From Algoriphagus marincola DSM 16067 (GTDB lineage: Bacteria; Bacteroidota; Bacteroidia; Cytophagales; Cyclobacteriaceae): a stretch of DNA of 64,000 nucleotides. Position numbers and translations under genes: made by a program. The DNA lies in assembly GCF_000429405.1 (NCBI RefSeq), contig NZ_AUBU01000002.1:1-64000 (forward strand). The letters run 5' to 3'. The notes beneath the pieces were generated by a model. It ran no database searches. It had not been told where the DNA came from and saw only the letters and a list, made by a program, of their open reading frames with translations. Positions 62,360-64,000 of this stretch are shown here, piece after piece. Numbering within the stretch: position 1 is the stretch's first letter; each line of letters starts with the position of its first letter.

Positions 62360-64000
62360 TTGGCTATCAAGAATCAAACCGAAAGGAAAAGTTTCTCCTC
62401 CATTAAGGTGGTCAAAGACTATCCGGATTTTCTCGATATTCAGTTGCAGTCCTTCAAGGACTTTTTCCAACTGGATACACCTGCTGAGAAGCGAAGAGCA
62501 GACGGATTATTCAAGGTTTTTTCAGAGAATTTCCCAATTTCTGATTCCCGTGAAAACTTCACCTTGGAGTTTATTGACTATGCAGTTGACCCTCCTAAAT
62601 ACAGCGTCGGAGAGTGTATCGAGCGCGGACTAACCTACTCTGTGCCGCTCAAGGCAAAATTGAGGTTGCTTTGCCACGATGAAGATAATGAGGACTTTGA
62701 AACTATCGAGCAGGAAGTATTTTTAGGAAATCTTCCATACATGACCGAAAAAGGTTCATTTGTGATCAATGGGGCTGAGCGAGTGATCGTTTCCCAGCTT
62801 CACCGATCTCCAGGTGTCTTCTTTGCTCAAAGTAAGCACACCAACGGTACCAAGCTTTATTCCGCTCGAATTATTCCTTTCAAAGGTTCTTGGATCGAGT
62901 TTGCAACTGACATCAACAATGTCATGTATGCTTATATCGATCGTAAGAAAAAATTTCCGGTAACTACTCTTCTTAGAGCGATTGGATACGGTTCAGATAA
63001 GGACATCTTGGATCTATTTGGTCTTTCTGAAGAAGTCAATGCCACTAAAACCGCTCTTAAAAAAGCAGCTGGTAGAAAGTTGGCAGCTCGTGTTTTGAGA
63101 ACATGGGTAGAGGACTTTGTGGATGAGGATACTGGAGAGGTAGTTTCTATCGACCGAAATGAAGTTCTATTAGAACGTGATACGGTACTTACCGAGGAAG
63201 ATATTGAAATGATCTTGGATTCAGGCTCTAAGAGCATCATTCTCCACAGAGAAGATGTCAACATTGCTGACTACTCCATCATCTACAATACTTTACAAAA
63301 AGATAACTCAAACTCTGAGAAGGAAGCGGTAGAAGTCATTTATCGTCAGTTGAGAAATACTGAAGCTCCTGATGAGGCTACTGCCCGTGAGGTAATTCAC
63401 TCCTTGTTCTTCTCTGACAAGCGTTATGATCTAGGAGAAGTTGGTCGTTATAGAATCAACAAAAAACTGGGTCTCGACATCGATTCGGAGAAAATCGTCC
63501 TTACCAAAGAGGATATCATCAATATCGTTAAATACTTGATCGGTTTGATTAACTCTAAAGCAGTTGTCGATGATATTGATCACTTGTCAAACAGACGTGT
63601 TCGTACTGTAGGCGAGCAGCTTTACAGCCAATTTGGTGTAGGTTTGGCTAGAATGGCTAGAACCATCCGTGAGCGAATGAACGTTCGTGACAACGAAGAT
63701 TTCAAGCCAGTTGATTTGATCAACGCGCGTACGCTTTCTTCAGTAATCAACTCTTTCTTCGGAACCAACCAACTTTCTCAGTTTATGGATCAAACCAATC
63801 CATTGGCTGAGTTGACCCACAAGCGTAGACTTTCTGCCTTAGGTCCTGGTGGTCTTTCTAGAGAGCGTGCAGGTTTCGAGGTTCGTGACGTTCACTATAC
63901 GCACTATGGGCGTCTTTGTACGATCGAAACTCCTGAAGGTCCAAATATTGGATTGATTTCCTCTCTATGTGTTCACGCAAAAGTGAATTCAATGGGCTTC
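62360..64000 (+). CDS. rpoB: DNA-directed RNA polymerase subunit beta (5' part, cut by window end)
   Basis: 547 codons are present, open to the right edge. The predicted start is TTG 62360-62362, giving [22 protein letters not shown], as expected for Bacteroidota RpoB; no in-frame ATG lies near. Conserved regions seen include [22 protein letters not shown] and the rifampicin region ([34 protein letters not shown], with the usual sensitive residues Gln, Asp, His and Ser). The fragment ends shortly after [13 protein letters not shown]. Confidence 0.98.
   Translation, partial: MAIKNQTERKSFSSIKVVKDYPDFLDIQLQSFKDFFQLDTPAEKRRADGLFKVFSENFPISDSRENFTLEFIDYAVDPPKYSVGECIERGLTYSVPLKAKLRLLCHDEDNEDFETIEQEVFLGNLPYMTEKGSFVINGAERVIVSQLHRSPGVFFAQSKHTNGTKLYSARIIPFKGSWIEFATDINNVMYAYIDRKKKFPVTTLLRAIGYGSDKDILDLFGLSEEVNATKTALKKAAGRKLAARVLRTWVEDFVDEDTGEVVSIDRNEVLLERDTVLTEEDIEMILDSGSKSIILHREDVNIADYSIIYNTLQKDNSNSEKEAVEVIYRQLRNTEAPDEATAREVIHSLFFSDKRYDLGEVGRYRINKKLGLDIDSEKIVLTKEDIINIVKYLIGLINSKAVVDDIDHLSNRRVRTVGEQLYSQFGVGLARMARTIRERMNVRDNEDFKPVDLINARTLSSVINSFFGTNQLSQFMDQTNPLAELTHKRRLSALGPGGLSRERAGFEVRDVHYTHYGRLCTIETPEGPNIGLISSLCVHAKVNSMGF

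Overview
The window looks like a chromosome segment of a Bacteroidota bacterium, most likely order Cytophagales, family Cyclobacteriaceae (Algoriphagus-like). The signs are a SusC/SusD pair, DUF4221 and DUF5686 lipoprotein or membrane families, a BshA-type glycosyltransferase, promoters of the TTTG / TAnnTTTG type, and almost no Shine-Dalgarno sequences. The genus is an inference from gene families; no search was run.

Region 1-5.1 kb. The left edge is cut inside an IS256-family transposase. Then come an ABC-F (Uup-type) ATPase preceded by a 45-bp degenerate tandem repeat, a type II toxin-antitoxin pair whose toxin is frameshifted at an A8 tract, a DUF4221 lipoprotein and a divergent peptide deformylase. 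Region 5.1-15 kb is mostly housekeeping and metabolism: XerD, an acyl-CoA dehydrogenase, an orphan TPR histidine kinase with a small membrane/coiled-coil protein, a PQQ dehydrogenase with an inserted cytochrome c domain, a YeeZ-like epimerase, a fatty-acid hydroxylase and BshA. Region 15-17 kb is an AT-rich cassette (small secreted four-Cys peptide plus a second DUF4221 protein) bracketed by copies of an interspersed repeat and preceded by a G8 tract inside a candidate promoter.

Region 17-32.9 kb holds a GH3/beta-lactamase fusion, an operon of a small membrane protein, mutL and two tandem rhomboids, an outer-membrane barrel protein, an MG2/TonB-plug protein without a barrel, rlmN, aroQ, a SerC-like aminotransferase, a MarC-family protein, rnhA and a sugar isomerase-like TIM barrel.

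Region 32.9-49.3 kb is the most striking part: one minus-strand array made of SusC, SusD, a terminator-like hairpin, three roughly 1,090-residue FG-GAP/ASPIC-UnbV lipoproteins with overlapping genes, a small unrecognised lipoprotein between the first two, and a vanadium-dependent haloperoxidase that keeps its vanadate ligands. No glycoside hydrolase or sulfatase lies in it, so it does not look like a normal polysaccharide utilisation locus. It is the best candidate for an undescribed system here.

Region 49.8-64 kb: a DUF5686 outer-membrane protein, frr and pyrH, a lone biotin carrier protein, an M1 aminopeptidase, then the conserved block tRNA-Tyr, tRNA-Gly, tRNA-Thr, tuf, terminator, promoter, tRNA-Trp, secE, nusG, rplK, rplA, rplJ, rplL, attenuator hairpin and rpoB (cut by the right edge). 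Several genes across the window have a TAnnTTTG box only 3-6 nt before the start codon, which suggests leaderless or nearly leaderless transcripts.
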